From: Paenibacillus rigui
GTDB lineage: Bacteria > Bacillota > Bacilli > Paenibacillales > NBRC-103111
Length of the DNA stretch: 64,000 nucleotides
Reading direction: 5' to 3'
Assembly: GCF_002234615.1 (NCBI RefSeq)
Contig: NZ_NMQW01000008.1
Span: forward strand, 124,001 to 188,000
Part shown: positions 35,352 through 42,764 of the stretch, one piece after another
Numbering within the stretch: the stretch's first letter is position 1
How the letters are laid out: each line of letters opens with the position of its first letter
Program-made: the position numbers and the translations under genes
Notes under the pieces: generated by a model
Seen by the model: only the letters and a program-made list of their open reading frames with translations
Told to the model about the DNA's origin: nothing
The model's database searches: none

Positions 35352-36131
35352 ATGCGAAAAGAGGGAAAGCGATTGAAAGCATGGTGGAATTTATTTAAAA
35401 AGGAATTGGCTTTTGGATCGAAGTGGTCAGGACCTCTATGGATTTATTTGCTTATCGTATTGCTCATGGGGGGACTTTCCATTTATTTCTCATATCGCTT
35501 TCATTCCGGGGCAATGAGCGGCATATGGCTTGCTATCATTTATCTTCATTTTATGGGTCCCACAGTTTATATGCTCATTAGCTTAAAAAAGGAACGCGAT
35601 TATGCGCCTTTGTGGCTGCAATTGCCTTTGTCGGGATGGAAGCTCCTTACAGCAAAGTATGCGGCCGCGATGTGTGAGTTTGGAGCGGGATTATTGGTTT
35701 CTACCGGATTTTTCCTATGGATGTTCACCATAGAGAGTTCAGGGGCCACTTGGTCAAGCGATAATCAGATGAAGCTGTCTGCTGAATTTGAGAAATTCTC
35801 GGGATTTTTTCACGGGTCCCATCTTGAAACGGTTTTTGAATTTATGTCCATGGCATTGGCACTGGCCATTTCATGCGTGCTGCTGTATTTGATGGCTTCT
35901 GCGATGACCAACCGCTTCGGACCATGGAGATGGCCTTTAGCTATTTTGATATTAGGCACGATTACAGCTCTGGAGAACGTATTTGAACACACTTGGGTAT
36001 ACCGCTTTCTATTTCATTGGGGTACAGCAGGGGACACGCTTTATGCAGGGGAATATGTTTGGATCTGCATAAATATGGTCATTTGCTTATATGCATCCGT
36101 TTGGCTGCTGGATCGCAAAGAGGAGGTGTAA
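35352..36131 (+). CDS. ABC-2-like membrane subunit of the YtrA-type operon
   Basis: A 259-residue protein with about six hydrophobic helices (e.g. LWIYLLIVLLMGGLSIYF, GIWLAIIYLHFMGPTVYM, LALAISCVLLYLMASAMTN). It has a loop rich in Ser/Gly between helices 3 and 4. It is the permease partner of the ATPase two genes downstream. Start ATG 35352 (GAGG 11 nt upstream) or TTG 35373 (GAGGG 7 nt upstream); which one is used is unclear. The GntR gene begins 3 nt after its stop. Substrate unknown; Bacillus ytr operons respond to wall-active antibiotics. Confidence 0.75.
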   Translation: MRKEGKRLKAWWNLFKKELAFGSKWSGPLWIYLLIVLLMGGLSIYFSYRFHSGAMSGIWLAIIYLHFMGPTVYMLISLKKERDYAPLWLQLPLSGWKLLTAKYAAAMCEFGAGLLVSTGFFLWMFTIESSGATWSSDNQMKLSAEFEKFSGFFHGSHLETVFEFMSMALALAISCVLLYLMASAMTNRFGPWRWPLAILILGTITALENVFEHTWVYRFLFHWGTAGDTLYAGEYVWICINMVICLYASVWLLDRKEEV

Positions 36132-36134
36132 GGG

Positions 36135-36503
36135 GTGGCTGAACAATTTTCGAACACACAACCGATCTATTTACAGCTAGTGCAGCGAATATGCAGGCAA
36201 ATTGTTCGGCGCGAAGTACAGCCAGGTGAAAAATTACCTTCTGTCCGCGATCTGGCAGTGAAATTTGGAGTGAATCCGAATACCATGCAAAGGGTGAATA
36301 TGGAGTTGGAGCGTATGGGGATTGTAGAGAGCCGGAGAGGCCAGGGGATATATGTAACGGATGACAGCTCTCGGTTGGCATACATGAGAGAGCAGTTAAA
36401 GGAAGAGCATATTACCCGCTTTGCAGGGGAGATGAAAGAATTAGGTTATACGGAAGAAGAAATTGTAGCGGGCGTGAAGGCCTTCTTGCAAGAGAAAGAA
36501 TAG
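36135..36503 (+). CDS. GntR family regulator, YtrA subfamily
   Basis: A 122-residue protein: winged HTH (QPIYLQLVQRICRQIVRREVQPGEKLPSVRDLA, NPNTMQRVNMELERMGIVESRRGQGIYVT) followed by a short helical domain (residues 78-122) with no ligand domain, which is the YtrA layout. GTG 36135 with GGAGGTGTAAGGG upstream. It sits between the permease and the ATPase and very likely represses the operon through the palindrome at 35301-35342. Confidence 0.88.
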   Translation: MAEQFSNTQPIYLQLVQRICRQIVRREVQPGEKLPSVRDLAVKFGVNPNTMQRVNMELERMGIVESRRGQGIYVTDDSSRLAYMREQLKEEHITRFAGEMKELGYTEEEIVAGVKAFLQEKE

Positions 36504-36588
36504 ATGTGAAAACGGAAGCTCGGGAGATAATAATCGTTCAATCAAAGCAGAATGACTATTAAGTGAAAGCTTTAAGGAGGAAACGAAA

Positions 36589-37308
36589 GTGGAGACACAA
36601 GCTATCGATGTGAAGCCCATCGTTGTGTTTGACGAGGTCGAAAAAAATTTTTACGGCAAACCAGCGTTAAGAAAAGTTAGTTTTACGATCCCAAAGGGGC
36701 AAATTATAGGTATTATCGGTACAAATGGCAGCGGGAAATCAACCATTCTGAAGCTAATGGCGGGTTTGCAAAGACCGAGCCGGGGGCGCGTTCTTCTCGA
36801 CGGGGAGGAAGCAAAGCGGCTTAGCTCCCGGCAGGTTGCCTTTTTACCTGAGAGGGATGTGTATTATCCAGGGCAAACGGTTCAGCAAGCGCTGAATTTT
36901 TACAATGCAATGTTCGGGGATTTTGACCTGGATAAGGCATTGGATATGGTTCGAATCTTCGATTTAGAACTAGGACAGAAGGTGGCTCACTTGTCGAAAG
37001 GAAATCGCGCCCGGTTGAAAATGGTGTTGGCCCTGGCCCGCCAGGTACCATTAATTGTGATGGATGAACCTCTTTCCGGTCTGGACCCTTTAGTTCGGGA
37101 ATCTATTGTTCGCAGTGTCATTGCCTCTGTTGATCCGGTGAATCAGACGTTGGTGATGACAACTCATGAGGTAGATGAGGTTGAGCCATTGCTGGATAGA
37201 GCCATGGTAATTAAGGAAGGCGCATTGATAGGATATGAGCAGGTAGAACGAATTCACAGTGATTTTGGTGTAGGTTTGACTGGGTGGATGAGGGGATTGA
37301 TGAAGTGA
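36589..37308 (+). CDS. ABC transporter ATP-binding protein
   Basis: A 239-residue ATPase with Walker A GTNGSGKST, signature LSKGNRARLKM, Walker B LIVMDEPLSGLDPL and switch His in TTHEVDE. The variant signature (SKGN) is that of YtrB-like ATPases. GTG 36589 with AAGGAGGAAACG upstream. Last clear gene of the palindrome-controlled operon; it pairs with the permease at 35352. Cargo unknown. Confidence 0.88.
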   Translation: METQAIDVKPIVVFDEVEKNFYGKPALRKVSFTIPKGQIIGIIGTNGSGKSTILKLMAGLQRPSRGRVLLDGEEAKRLSSRQVAFLPERDVYYPGQTVQQALNFYNAMFGDFDLDKALDMVRIFDLELGQKVAHLSKGNRARLKMVLALARQVPLIVMDEPLSGLDPLVRESIVRSVIASVDPVNQTLVMTTHEVDEVEPLLDRAMVIKEGALIGYEQVERIHSDFGVGLTGWMRGLMK

Positions 37309-37463
37309 ATTCCATCTGCATTTTTGCGGCGATGGCATTGGTTGTGGAAGGTGTCACTGGGGAAAAGAGCGGCGGTTTCATTGGGGGCGTGAATGCAGGC
37401 ACCTTTATTACCCAGCTGAAGCAGACCCGCAAGGATGAAGAGGTGCACAGGGAGTTGAGTTGA
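37305..37463 (+). CDS. Unrecognised 52-residue reading frame after the ABC ATPase gene
   Basis: GTG 37305 overlaps the ATPase stop (GTGA). The frame runs to TGA 37461. It has one weak hydrophobic stretch (ICIFAAMALVV) and ends in a charged helix-like section (QTRKDEEVHRELS). No family recognised; it could be a genuine short subunit or the truncated tail of a lost gene. No independent ribosome binding site is present. Confidence 0.35.
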   Translation: MNSICIFAAMALVVEGVTGEKSGGFIGGVNAGTFITQLKQTRKDEEVHRELS

Positions 37464-37496
37464 GCCAAGCTTGGCCTTAGAATCCGGCTGGCAAAT

Positions 37497-37537
37497 AAAA
37501 GAGCCTTGACCGCAAAAGAAGCGGAAAAGGCTCTTTC
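37497..37537. terminator. Bidirectional terminator between the ABC operon and hemQ
   Basis: AAAGAGCCTT...AAGGCTCTTT with an inner CCGC/GCGG pair; T-runs on both strands. Confidence 0.85.
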
Positions 37538-37553
37538 GTATAGGTTGTTGCAC

Positions 37554-38300
37554 CTATAGCTTCAGCATCGCTGCCATTTTCTCTTGATTCAGCAAATTGC
37601 CGACGTAGAAATCGCCGAATTCGCCGAAGCGTGCGCTTGTTTCGTCAAAACGCATTTCATAGACGATTTTTTTGAACTGCAGCGCATCCTCGGAGAAGAG
37701 CGTGACACCCCATTCCCAGTCGTCCAGGCCGACGGAGCCGGTAATGATTTGCTTGATCTTGCCCGCGTAATTGCGGCCGATCATGCCGTGGGCGCGCATA
37801 TAGTTGCGGCGCTCATCGGTGGAAAGCATGTACCAGTTATCATTGCCTTCGCGGCGCTTGTTCATCGGATAGAAGCAAACGTGCTTCGCTTTTGGAAGCG
37901 TCGGCTTCAAACGTGCCAGAATTTCTGGATCCTGCATCGGATCGGAGCCCGGCTTGGCCATGTAGCTGCTCAGCTCAACAATGGATACGTACGAATAGGT
38001 AGGAATCGTCACTTGGGCAAAAATCGTTTTGTTAAAAGCGGTTTCAAGCTCGTTCAGCTCCTCCAGCGTTTCACGCAGATGCATGAACATGAAGTCGGCT
38101 TTTTGCCCGACGATCGAATAAAAGGCGGTGCTGCCCTGCTTGCTGTCCTCTACGCTCTGGTATTGGGCCAATAAGCCATTCAGCTCATCCTCCGCACGGT
38201 TTCTTTCCTGCTGGGACAGGCTTTTCCAAGCATTCCAATCGATAGCGCGAAAATCGTGCAGCGCATACCAGCCTTCCAATGTTTGAACCGGTTCGCTCAT
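37554..38300 (-). CDS. hemQ: Coproheme decarboxylase (chlorite-dismutase family, HemQ)
   Basis: A 248-residue protein of the HemQ/YwfI type, which decarboxylates coproheme III to protoheme in the last step of the coproporphyrin-dependent pathway of Gram-positive bacteria. The proximal His is in [10 protein letters not shown]; the essential Tyr region is in SSYM / [12 protein letters not shown] 38300 with AAGGAGTG upstream on the minus strand; ATG and a TTG slightly upstream are less well spaced. Monocistronic. Confidence 0.92.
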   Translation of the reverse strand: MSEPVQTLEGWYALHDFRAIDWNAWKSLSQQERNRAEDELNGLLAQYQSVEDSKQGSTAFYSIVGQKADFMFMHLRETLEELNELETAFNKTIFAQVTIPTYSYVSIVELSSYMAKPGSDPMQDPEILARLKPTLPKAKHVCFYPMNKRREGNDNWYMLSTDERRNYMRAHGMIGRNYAGKIKQIITGSVGLDDWEWGVTLFSEDALQFKKIVYEMRFDETSARFGEFGDFYVGNLLNQEKMAAMLKL

Positions 38301-38330
38301 GGGTAACACTCCTTAGTATATGTAGTCATG

Positions 38331-38384
38331 GGGACAAACGCGAGCCGTCCGAAGAGGGACGGCGCAGCTGCTTATCCTTGTGAA
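38331..38384 (+). repeat. Dispersed intergenic hairpin repeat, copy C (diverged)
   Basis: GGGACAAACGC, then GCCGTCC/GGGACGGC hairpin, then GCAGC and TTATCCTTG, aligned with copy A (TTATCCTCG) and copy B. The stem sequence differs from both other copies but pairs perfectly. Confidence 0.45.
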
Positions 38385-38575
38385 GTTGATCTCATTGTAT
38401 CGAAATCATGCTCAAAGGGCAAATGGACGCGGGCGTTTATGACGAGAAAAAAGATGGGGAGGCTTGCTTATGTTCATGAAGCGTTCACTTTACCCGGAGG
38501 CAAATTTTATATAAAATAAACATAATTATATACTATTGCTGCTTAGGTGAGGATAAGAAAAAGGAGTTGGCGGTT

Positions 38576-38860
38576 TTGCTGCAGTTGATGATTGTAACCG
38601 TGCTGCTGTTCGTATTGTTCTTCGGTCTCGGTTTTATACTAAACATGCTGATGAAGACAACTTGGTTTCCGATTTACGGATATATTGCTTTAGTCATAGG
38701 CTTGGTCGTTTACTGGGGCTGGGAGACGGGCTCGCTCGCGTCGAATATATCGGAGTATGCCGTCGCAGACTATATTCCCGCCATCGGCGGCTTGATCGGT
38801 GCGGTATTAAGCGGCTACACCATCAAAGCCTTGCGTGAGAAGGGATATAAAATGTTTTAG
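38576..38860 (+). CDS. yuiB: YuiB-like small membrane protein
   Basis: A 94-residue protein with three hydrophobic helices: LQLMIVTVLLFVLFFGLGFILNMLM, YGYIALVIGLVVYWGW, and IGGLIGAVLSGYTIKAL. The N-terminal FFGLGFILNML followed by TTWFP matches Bacillus YuiB. TTG 38576 is chosen because AAGGAG at 38561-38566 is 9 nt upstream. Function not known. Confidence 0.75.
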   Translation: MLQLMIVTVLLFVLFFGLGFILNMLMKTTWFPIYGYIALVIGLVVYWGWETGSLASNISEYAVADYIPAIGGLIGAVLSGYTIKALREKGYKMF

Positions 38861-38903
38861 AAGCACGACTCAACAGGCTCTGTCAGGAGAAAGGAAGGGT
38901 ACC

Positions 38904-39101
38904 ATGAACGGTCAACAACGCAAAGACATCGTGCCCGGCAGACGTGTTCATATTGTCCAGAAGCAGGACCAGCGGTCAGGGAAACTGACAGAAGGGACCG
39001 TGAAGGATATTTTGACGAATTCCCCTACACATCCGCATGGAATTAAGGTTCGGTTGACGGACGGAATTGTCGGCAGGGTGAAGCAGGTTTTCCCGGATTA
39101 A
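38904..39101 (+). CDS. ywbE: YwbE family protein (DUF2196)
   Basis: A 65-residue protein with the YwbE signature: PGRRVHIVQKQDQRSGKLTEG, then VKDILTNSPTHPHGIKVRL and GIVGRV. It is a small KOW/SH3-like beta-barrel, function unsettled. ATG 38904 follows AAGGAAGGG. A terminator follows. Confidence 0.88.
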   Translation: MNGQQRKDIVPGRRVHIVQKQDQRSGKLTEGTVKDILTNSPTHPHGIKVRLTDGIVGRVKQVFPD

Positions 39102-39138
39102 AGCAAATGCACGAGCAATAGAAATAGAGGCATCTACC

Positions 39139-39182
39139 AAATCATGGGATTCCCGGACGAAGCGGGAGACCATGATTTTTTC
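39139..39182 (+). terminator. Terminator after ywbE
   Basis: AAATCATGG...CCATGATTT with an inner TCCCG/CGGGA pair, followed by TTTTT. Confidence 0.88.
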
Positions 39183-39263
39183 ATTCTTTTTCATAGCCGC
39201 AGGTGTCGATTTATGTGGTAAAATGAAGGGTAAGACGCTAGACCATAGATGGGATTTGAGTAC

Positions 39264-40769
39264 ATGCGAATAACGAATATGCTGCATTTTTCCGAGTATC
39301 ACCGGTTTGTTGTGACGCGTGATTTTTCGTTAAGCAGTTTGGATATGAAGATGTTGTCCACGATCTATCAACCGATGATTGGGGCTTATGCGGTCAGTTT
39401 GTTCCATACGTTGTTTCTTCAGCTGCCTGCCGATAAGGTAGGTACCTCGCTTATGGAGCAGCAGCGGAAGCTGTTTTTGGCCCTGGAGCTCGAAACGAGC
39501 GAGTCCGGGCGTAAGTTTTTTATCGAGCAGACCTCCAAGCTGGAAGCGATTGGCCTGCTGCGGACGACGAGAAGGTTCGTGGAGGCTTCCGACGACTACG
39601 TTTATGAGTACACGCTGTTTGCGCCGTTATCCCCGAATGAGTTTTTCAAGAACCAGCACTTAACGCTGCTGCTCCGGGATAAAGTCGGCAAATATATGGT
39701 GTTTGCCCTTAGGGACGAGCTGCTGCTGCCGGAGCCGGACGGACTCAAAGAGGCGAATTCGGAGAATTTGTCCGTGCCCTTCTACGAGCTGTTCCGTCTG
39801 AACTCACAGGTGGTGGACCTGGAGCTGGAGCAGGCTTTGTTCGAATCCGCAGCGTCCAAGCCGTCTGAAGGCAGACCGGAGGTAGCGATCAAAGGGTTCC
39901 AGTATTCGGATATTATCATGCATTTTCCGAGGGAGTCCTATAACCGTTCTTTCGTTGAGCGTCTCAAGTACGAGCCCGAGCAAATGGCGCAAATTAATTT
40001 TGTGGCCAAAAAATACAGCCTTTACCTGACGGATATGTGCCGGCTGCTGGATGAAGAAGGCGTATTCGCCCCTGACGGTGCGCTCGTCCTGGAACTGCTT
40101 CAGCATAAGGCAAATCTCGTCTTCCGCCAAGATAAGAAGCGCGGAGAGGAAAGGATGCGGTACCGTTCCAAGGTGGAACAGGTGTATGCAGCCGATTCGG
40201 GAGACGGAGGGGCGCCCGCAGCCGTAGAGAAGTCCGTGGAGATGGAATATTACCTTGAGGTGCCTGATATTTTTCAAGGGGAATGCAGTCAGCATCAATA
40301 TAATTACATTTTACGCAATGAGCCGTATACGTATTTGCTGGAAAAGATTTTTTCCAAAGGGACGGTTCCGGATGGCTTGCTCGATACGCTGGCCAAGGTG
40401 GACCTCAACTATGGATTGAGTGAAGAGGTGATTAACGTCCTCATCCATTATTTGTATGTGAACAAGCGCTCTTGGTCCAAGGCCTCCATTGAGTTCAGCG
40501 TAACAGATATGCTGGCCAAGCAGGTCGGGACGTATGAGCAGGCAGTCGATTATATTCGCGAGCAAACGAAATATAAGGAAGCCAAGTCGACCAAGAATGG
40601 GCGTACACCGGCTGGTGCGGGGAGTGCCCGCAGCGGTGCCGGACGAGGCAAGCAGCAGAAGCCTGTACTGCCGATGGTAGACGATCAGTCTGCCGCTGTC
40701 GCTGTAAGGACGGCCGAGGAACGTGAGGCGATGCGGCGCAGAGCCCAGATGCTGGACGGGAAAATGTAG
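39264..40769 (+). CDS. dnaB: Replication initiation and membrane attachment protein DnaB
   Basis: A 501-residue Firmicute DnaB (helicase co-loader, not the helicase itself). N-terminal dimer domain with LSTIYQPMIGAYAVSLFHTL, and a C-terminal DnaD-like domain (GLSEEVINVLIHYLYVNKRSW, YEQAVDYIREQTKYKEAKS). It brings DnaI and the replicative helicase to the origin and to restart forks, at the membrane. No strong ribosome binding site separates the candidates at 39249, 39264 and 39279; 39264 gives the best match in N-terminal length to Bacillus DnaB. Followed by dnaI 46 nt later. Confidence 0.9.
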   Translation: MRITNMLHFSEYHRFVVTRDFSLSSLDMKMLSTIYQPMIGAYAVSLFHTLFLQLPADKVGTSLMEQQRKLFLALELETSESGRKFFIEQTSKLEAIGLLRTTRRFVEASDDYVYEYTLFAPLSPNEFFKNQHLTLLLRDKVGKYMVFALRDELLLPEPDGLKEANSENLSVPFYELFRLNSQVVDLELEQALFESAASKPSEGRPEVAIKGFQYSDIIMHFPRESYNRSFVERLKYEPEQMAQINFVAKKYSLYLTDMCRLLDEEGVFAPDGALVLELLQHKANLVFRQDKKRGEERMRYRSKVEQVYAADSGDGGAPAAVEKSVEMEYYLEVPDIFQGECSQHQYNYILRNEPYTYLLEKIFSKGTVPDGLLDTLAKVDLNYGLSEEVINVLIHYLYVNKRSWSKASIEFSVTDMLAKQVGTYEQAVDYIREQTKYKEAKSTKNGRTPAGAGSARSGAGRGKQQKPVLPMVDDQSAAVAVRTAEEREAMRRRAQMLDGKM

Positions 40770-40815
40770 AAGCCGGCAAGGGAACGTGCTCTAGGGGAAG
40801 GAGTGGAAGCAGAGG

Positions 40816-41772
40816 ATGGGGATGGAGTCACTGGGTGACGTGTTAAAATCACTTCCGAACGAGAAATACCGGCAAAGAGCAGAGGATCGGGTCAAGGAAA
40901 TACTGGCTGATCCTCAGGTGCAGAAGCTGCGCACCAAGTATCCGATGCTGGACGAATATACAATGAAAATCAATATGAACCGGCTTTATCAATACGTAAC
41001 CGAGTATCGCAATTGCTCGAATTGCCCTGGCTTGGACCGCTGTCCGAACGATTTTGCAGGACATTACACGATGATTACCGTGGAGACGGAGAACGGTAGA
41101 ACGAATCTTTATGACCAGAAGGTATCCTGTAAAAAGTTTATCGCCCAGCAAACCCAGGACGCGGTACGCAGCCGCATTCGCAGCTTTTATGTGGATGAGC
41201 GGGCGCTTTCTCAAGGTTATTCGTCCATGGAGATCTTCGACAAGGATCCGGCCCGCGAAGAAGCGGTAGACCGTGTGATACAATATATTTTGACGACCAA
41301 ACAGGAAGGGCTCCAGAAAACGGGGCTTTATTTGGCGGGAAGCTTCGGGACAGGCAAAACGTTTCTCATGTGCTACTTGCTGCACGAGCTGGCCAAGAGC
41401 GGATATACGGGAGCGATCGTGTATATGCCCGATTTTGCCGAGGATTTGAAGGCGATGTTCCAGGATCCGATGAAGTTGAAGGAAACGATTGACGCGCTGA
41501 AGGACACGGATTTGCTTATATTCGATGATATTGGGGCGGAAAATTTGAACCCTTGGCTGCGGGATCATGTAATGGGGTCGATCCTGAATTACCGGATGAA
41601 CCGGAAGCCGACCTTTTTTACGTCGAATCATGATTTAAACGCCTTGGAGCGTCATTTCAGCTTTACGAGCAAGGACGGGGATGAGGAGTTTAAAGGGAAG
41701 CGGATTATGGACCGGATCCGGCCCTTCGTTGAGGTTGTTTTGGTGAACGGATTTAACAAGCGCGGCGGCTAA
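40816..41772 (+). CDS. dnaI: Helicase loader DnaI
   Basis: A 318-residue AAA+ ATPase that loads the replicative helicase. The N-terminal Zn-binding domain has Cys in NCSNCPGLDRCPN and SCKKF; Walker A is GSFGTGKT, Walker B is LLIFDDIGAE, and the sensor region is FFTSNHD. ATG 40816 or 40822; AAGGAG lies at 40798-40803. It forms an operon with dnaB. In Bacillus nrdR precedes this pair; here ywbE does. A terminator follows directly. Confidence 0.93.
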   Translation: MGMESLGDVLKSLPNEKYRQRAEDRVKEILADPQVQKLRTKYPMLDEYTMKINMNRLYQYVTEYRNCSNCPGLDRCPNDFAGHYTMITVETENGRTNLYDQKVSCKKFIAQQTQDAVRSRIRSFYVDERALSQGYSSMEIFDKDPAREEAVDRVIQYILTTKQEGLQKTGLYLAGSFGTGKTFLMCYLLHELAKSGYTGAIVYMPDFAEDLKAMFQDPMKLKETIDALKDTDLLIFDDIGAENLNPWLRDHVMGSILNYRMNRKPTFFTSNHDLNALERHFSFTSKDGDEEFKGKRIMDRIRPFVEVVLVNGFNKRGG

Positions 41773-41805
41773 GGGCGCGAATGTCCTGCTGCCTTATAAC
41801 GGGGT

Positions 41806-41852
41806 ACCCGGGTTCTGCACAGCCAAATCGTGCGGGGTCCGGGTTTATTTTT
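41806..41852 (+). terminator. Terminator of dnaB-dnaI
   Basis: ACCCGGGTTCTGCAC pairs with GTGCGGGGTCCGGGT, followed by TTATTTTT. Confidence 0.82.
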
Positions 41853-41861
41853 CGCTGAGAG

Positions 41862-41903
41862 CAAAAAAAAAGCCTGCCCCGCATATGCTGCGGAACAGGC
41901 CTT
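41862..41903 (-). terminator. Terminator of the YqzM-like gene
   Basis: On the minus strand GGCCTGTTCCGCAGC pairs with GCGGGGCAGGC, followed by nine T (the A-run at 41863-41871). Confidence 0.82.
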
Positions 41904-41920
41904 AGCAAGCTTACCAATGC

Positions 41921-42067
41921 TTAGCGAGTCATCACTTGGATCACCGTTGCGATGATGCCAATGAGAAACAATACACCAAAAAATACGCCAAACCCCAGTG
42001 ATACGTCCATAAAGTCATTCGTCGGCTCTTCCATCACGTGAAGCTCCGGATGTTTCGGATCGTTCAT
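41921..42067 (-). CDS. yqzM: YqzM-like 48-residue membrane protein
   Basis: Reverse-strand frame from ATG 42067 to TAA 41921, with AAGGAGGG upstream and its own terminator downstream. The product has a charged N-terminus (MNDPKHPELHVMEEPTND) then one helix (GFGVFFGVLFLIGIIATVIQVM). The DVSLGFGVFFG...IIATVI pattern resembles the short Bacillus YqzM protein. Role unknown. It is too short for usual ORF cut-offs, but the clean RBS and terminator argue it is real. Confidence 0.75.
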   Translation of the reverse strand: MNDPKHPELHVMEEPTNDFMDVSLGFGVFFGVLFLIGIIATVIQVMTR

Positions 42068-42254
42068 GATAATACCCTCCTTGAGCAAATCGACATCGTT
42101 TGCAAAGTTCTAGTTATGCCTAGTATACCCAACTTTCAAGATAAATGTAAAGCTGTTGAAAGTGACAATTGTGCGACGTTTTGGGTAAACCTGTTGACTT
42201 GCTGCGGCAGTTATCCTTGGAAGAGGAGGAAACGATTCGCTAGTGCGGCTCCGG

Positions 42255-42299
42255 TTGAAAATAGGGTGCTTTGTGGTATACTTTACATGTTGACAACAT
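42255..42299 (+). promoter_or_regulatory. trxA promoter with a 13-bp dyad at the start site
   Basis: TTGAAA (42255-42260), 16 nt, TATACT (42277-42282). The perfect dyad ATGTTGACAACAT lies at 42287-42299, right at the expected transcription start. It does not match CtsR, HrcA, PerR or LexA boxes that I know. Confidence 0.6.
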
Positions 42300-42326
42300 A
42301 TTTCGGGGTGGAAGGAGAAAGAATAT

Positions 42327-42644
42327 ATGGCAATCGTAAATGTATCTGACCAATCTTTCAAAAGTGATGTTGAAGGATCCGGTACCGTCCTGGTTGATTT
42401 TTGGGCGCCGTGGTGCGGACCTTGCAAAATGATCGCTCCTGTACTTGAAGAGCTGGATAAAGAGTTGGGGGACAGCGTAAAAATTGCAAAAGTGAATGTG
42501 GATGATAATCCGGAGTCCGCTGCTCGCTTCGGTGTTATGAGTATTCCTACGCTGATCGTGTTCAAGGACGGCCAACCGGTAGATAAAGTGGTGGGCTTCC
42601 AATCGAAGGATGCTTTGAAAGGCGTTATTACCCGCCACCAATAA
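42327..42644 (+). CDS. trxA: Thioredoxin
   Basis: A 105-residue classical thioredoxin with active site WCGPC (Cys30, Cys33) and cis-Pro loop SIPTLIVFK. It keeps cytosolic protein thiols reduced, taking electrons from thioredoxin reductase. ATG 42327 has GGAAGGAG upstream. Single gene with its own promoter and terminator, upstream of uvrC. Confidence 0.95.
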   Translation: MAIVNVSDQSFKSDVEGSGTVLVDFWAPWCGPCKMIAPVLEELDKELGDSVKIAKVNVDDNPESAARFGVMSIPTLIVFKDGQPVDKVVGFQSKDALKGVITRHQ

Positions 42645-42668
42645 TGGTAATTGTGATAAGAGGATGAG

Positions 42669-42709
42669 AAAAAGCTCTTTTTCTGCTATGCTGAGAAAGA
42701 GCTTTTTTT
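42669..42709 (+). terminator. Terminator of trxA
   Basis: AAAAGCTCTTTTTCT pairs with AGAAAGAGCTTTT, loop GCTATGCTG, T-run follows. Confidence 0.88.
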
Positions 42710-42764
42710 ATATATATTTTGGGGGTTCCCCCGAGTGTATTGTTTAGGGAAAGGGGAGAATCAG

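Noticed and set aside
38328..38519. 63-residue ORF starting MGTNASRPKRDG
   Set aside because: It only translates repeat copy C; no ribosome binding site.
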